A stretch of 5,406 bases of DNA, taken from Acidobacteriota bacterium. Its GTDB lineage: Bacteria; Acidobacteriota; UBA4820; DSQY01. The translations under genes and the position numbers were made by a program. Numbering within the stretch: the stretch's first letter is position 1; every line of letters begins with the position of its first letter. A model generated the notes under the pieces. That model was not told where the DNA came from and did no database searches. It worked only from the letters and a program-made list of their open reading frames with translations. The stretch covers positions 1-5,406 of the forward strand of contig JAKAJA010000142.1 of assembly GCA_021814085.1 (NCBI GenBank). Direction: 5' to 3'. Shown here in pieces: positions 4,446 through 5,406 of the stretch.

Positions 4446-5406
4446 GGCGCTGGAACGGCTGGGGGGACGAGACGATCACCTATCCCGTTCCTCCCCGAGC
4501 CCTCACTTTCTTGGAGGCCGCCCTCGGAGCGGGAACGAGGCCGGCGGACGCCAGTCTGGAGGCAGCCGTTTCGGCCGCTCCCTCGCCGAGGTTGCCCGCG
4601 GGCGCCATGCTCTCTAACGACCCGGAGGTGCGCCTGCGCCACGCCCTGGGCCAGAGCCTTCCTGATTGGATCGCCCTTCGCGGCGGCCGCATCCCGGCCT
4701 TTCCGGACGCCGTGGCCTTCCCCGAATCGTCCTCCGATGTCCGGGACCTCCTCCGTTTCGCCCAGTGGGCGGGAGCGAAGGTCATCCCCTACGGCGGCGG
4801 TACGAGCGTCGTGGGGCACCTCACGCCCGATGCCGGCGAGTTCCCGGTGATCACGGCGGACCTGGGCCGTATGAGCCGGCTCCTGCGCCTTGACGAAACC
4901 AGCGGCCTGGCCACTTTCGGCGCGGGGGTGGCGGGCCCCGACCTGGAGGCCCAGCTCCGTGCCCGCGGCCTCACCCTGGGCCACTACCCCCAGTCCTTCG
5001 ACTACTCCACCCTGGGGGGCTGGGTGGCGACCCGTTCCAGCGGCCAGCAGTCCGCCTACTACGGCCGGATAGAGAAGACCTTCGCGGGCGGCCGCCTCGA
5101 ATCCCCCGAGGGAACTCTGGACCTGCCCGTCTTTCCGGCCTCCGCCGCAGGGCCCGACGTGCGCGAGATGGTGCTCGGGTCCGAAGGGCGCCTCGGCATT
5201 CTCACGGAGGCCACGGTTCGGGTCAGGCCTCTCCCGGAGCGAGACACCTTCTTCGGCGTCTTCTTCCCCGACTGGACCTCGGGGATGGAGGCCGTGCGAA
5301 CCATGGTCCGCTCCGGCATTCCCCTCTCCATGGCGCGCCTGAACAACGCCGAAGAGACGCGCACGTCCCTCCTCCTCTCGGGCAAACCCAAGCTCGTGTC
5401 CGTCAT
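4442..5406 (+). CDS. AGPS-like FAD-binding oxidase (3' end outside window)
   Basis: Residues 1-321 of an expected ~500-550 are visible, still open at the window end. The ATG overlaps the fadR stop (ATGA), and GGAGG at 4431-4435 with a 6-nt spacer lies inside the last fadR codons, so the two genes are translationally coupled. The N terminus MRRWNGWGDE matches the RWNGWG opening of alkyl-dihydroxyacetonephosphate synthases. The FAD-binding (PCMH-type) domain shows PDAVAFPESSSDVRDLL (88-104), the pyrophosphate loop PYGGGTSVVGH (116-126), GHYPQSFDYSTLGGWVATRSSG (180-201) and GSEGRLGILTEATVRVRPLPE (246-266). AGPS swaps the acyl chain of acyl-DHAP for a fatty alcohol to start ether-lipid synthesis. 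The GHYPQS version differs from the animal GHEPDS and is typical of bacterial AGPS-like oxidases whose substrates are mostly unproven. The C-terminal half with the remaining catalytic residues is missing, so the reaction stays open. Confidence 0.87.
   Translation, partial: MRRWNGWGDETITYPVPPRALTFLEAALGAGTRPADASLEAAVSAAPSPRLPAGAMLSNDPEVRLRHALGQSLPDWIALRGGRIPAFPDAVAFPESSSDVRDLLRFAQWAGAKVIPYGGGTSVVGHLTPDAGEFPVITADLGRMSRLLRLDETSGLATFGAGVAGPDLEAQLRARGLTLGHYPQSFDYSTLGGWVATRSSGQQSAYYGRIEKTFAGGRLESPEGTLDLPVFPASAAGPDVREMVLGSEGRLGILTEATVRVRPLPERDTFFGVFFPDWTSGMEAVRTMVRSGIPLSMARLNNAEETRTSLLLSGKPKLVSV

Noticed and set aside
4265..4984. 239-codon minus-strand ORF opposite the fadR/oxidase junction
   Set aside because: It spans a coupled junction between two clear genes; product is low-complexity Arg/Gly/Ala.
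5059..5406. Minus-strand ORF at the right edge
   Set aside because: It lies opposite the conserved FAD-binding domain of the AGPS-like oxidase and has no recognisable domain.

Overview
The window is GC-rich, gene-dense bacterial DNA with short intergenic gaps and Shine-Dalgarno-led genes. An alpha-2-macroglobulin-type protein and an exported ankyrin protein point to a diderm (Gram-negative) organism. The closest flavour is Acidobacteriota or Myxococcota/'deltaproteobacteria', but this is an impression from the protein families; the sequence alone does not settle the phylum. No RNA gene, CRISPR array, insertion sequence or phage gene is visible, and no stretch over 300 bases lacks a gene.

Layout. 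(1) 2-727 (+): C-terminal end of a bacterial alpha-2-macroglobulin, cut by the window edge. A 33-codon ORF (724-825) overlaps its stop in an ATGA junction with an excellent ribosome binding site. (2) 869-2008 (+): an exported ankyrin-repeat protein with a low-complexity linker and a coiled-coil tail. (3) 2084-2395 (-): a small conserved hypothetical protein. It is divergent from (4) 2506-2805 (+), a YhbQ/UPF0213-type GIY-YIG domain protein. (5) 2858-3460 (-): a V4R/DUF2378-like putative sensor-domain protein with a good sigma70-type promoter. (6) 3684-4445 (+): a FadR-like acyl-CoA-responsive GntR regulator. (7) 4442-5406 (+): an FAD-dependent oxidase resembling alkyl-dihydroxyacetonephosphate synthase (AGPS), cut by the window end and joined to fadR by an ATGA overlap.

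The most coherent unit is the right-hand third. A good promoter (TTGACT, 17 bp, TACATT) is followed by a 17-bp site that matches the E. coli FadR operator consensus, as I remember it, at all but one specified position. The site lies just past the expected transcription start and ahead of fadR, which in turn is translationally coupled to the AGPS-like oxidase. The simplest reading is an autorepressed fadR operon in which long-chain acyl-CoA would release expression of a lipid- or ether-lipid-related oxidase. The operator is seen directly in the sequence; the physiology is inference.

Several starts were set from promoter and ribosome-binding-site positions rather than by taking the longest ORF (genes at 2506, 3460 and 3684).
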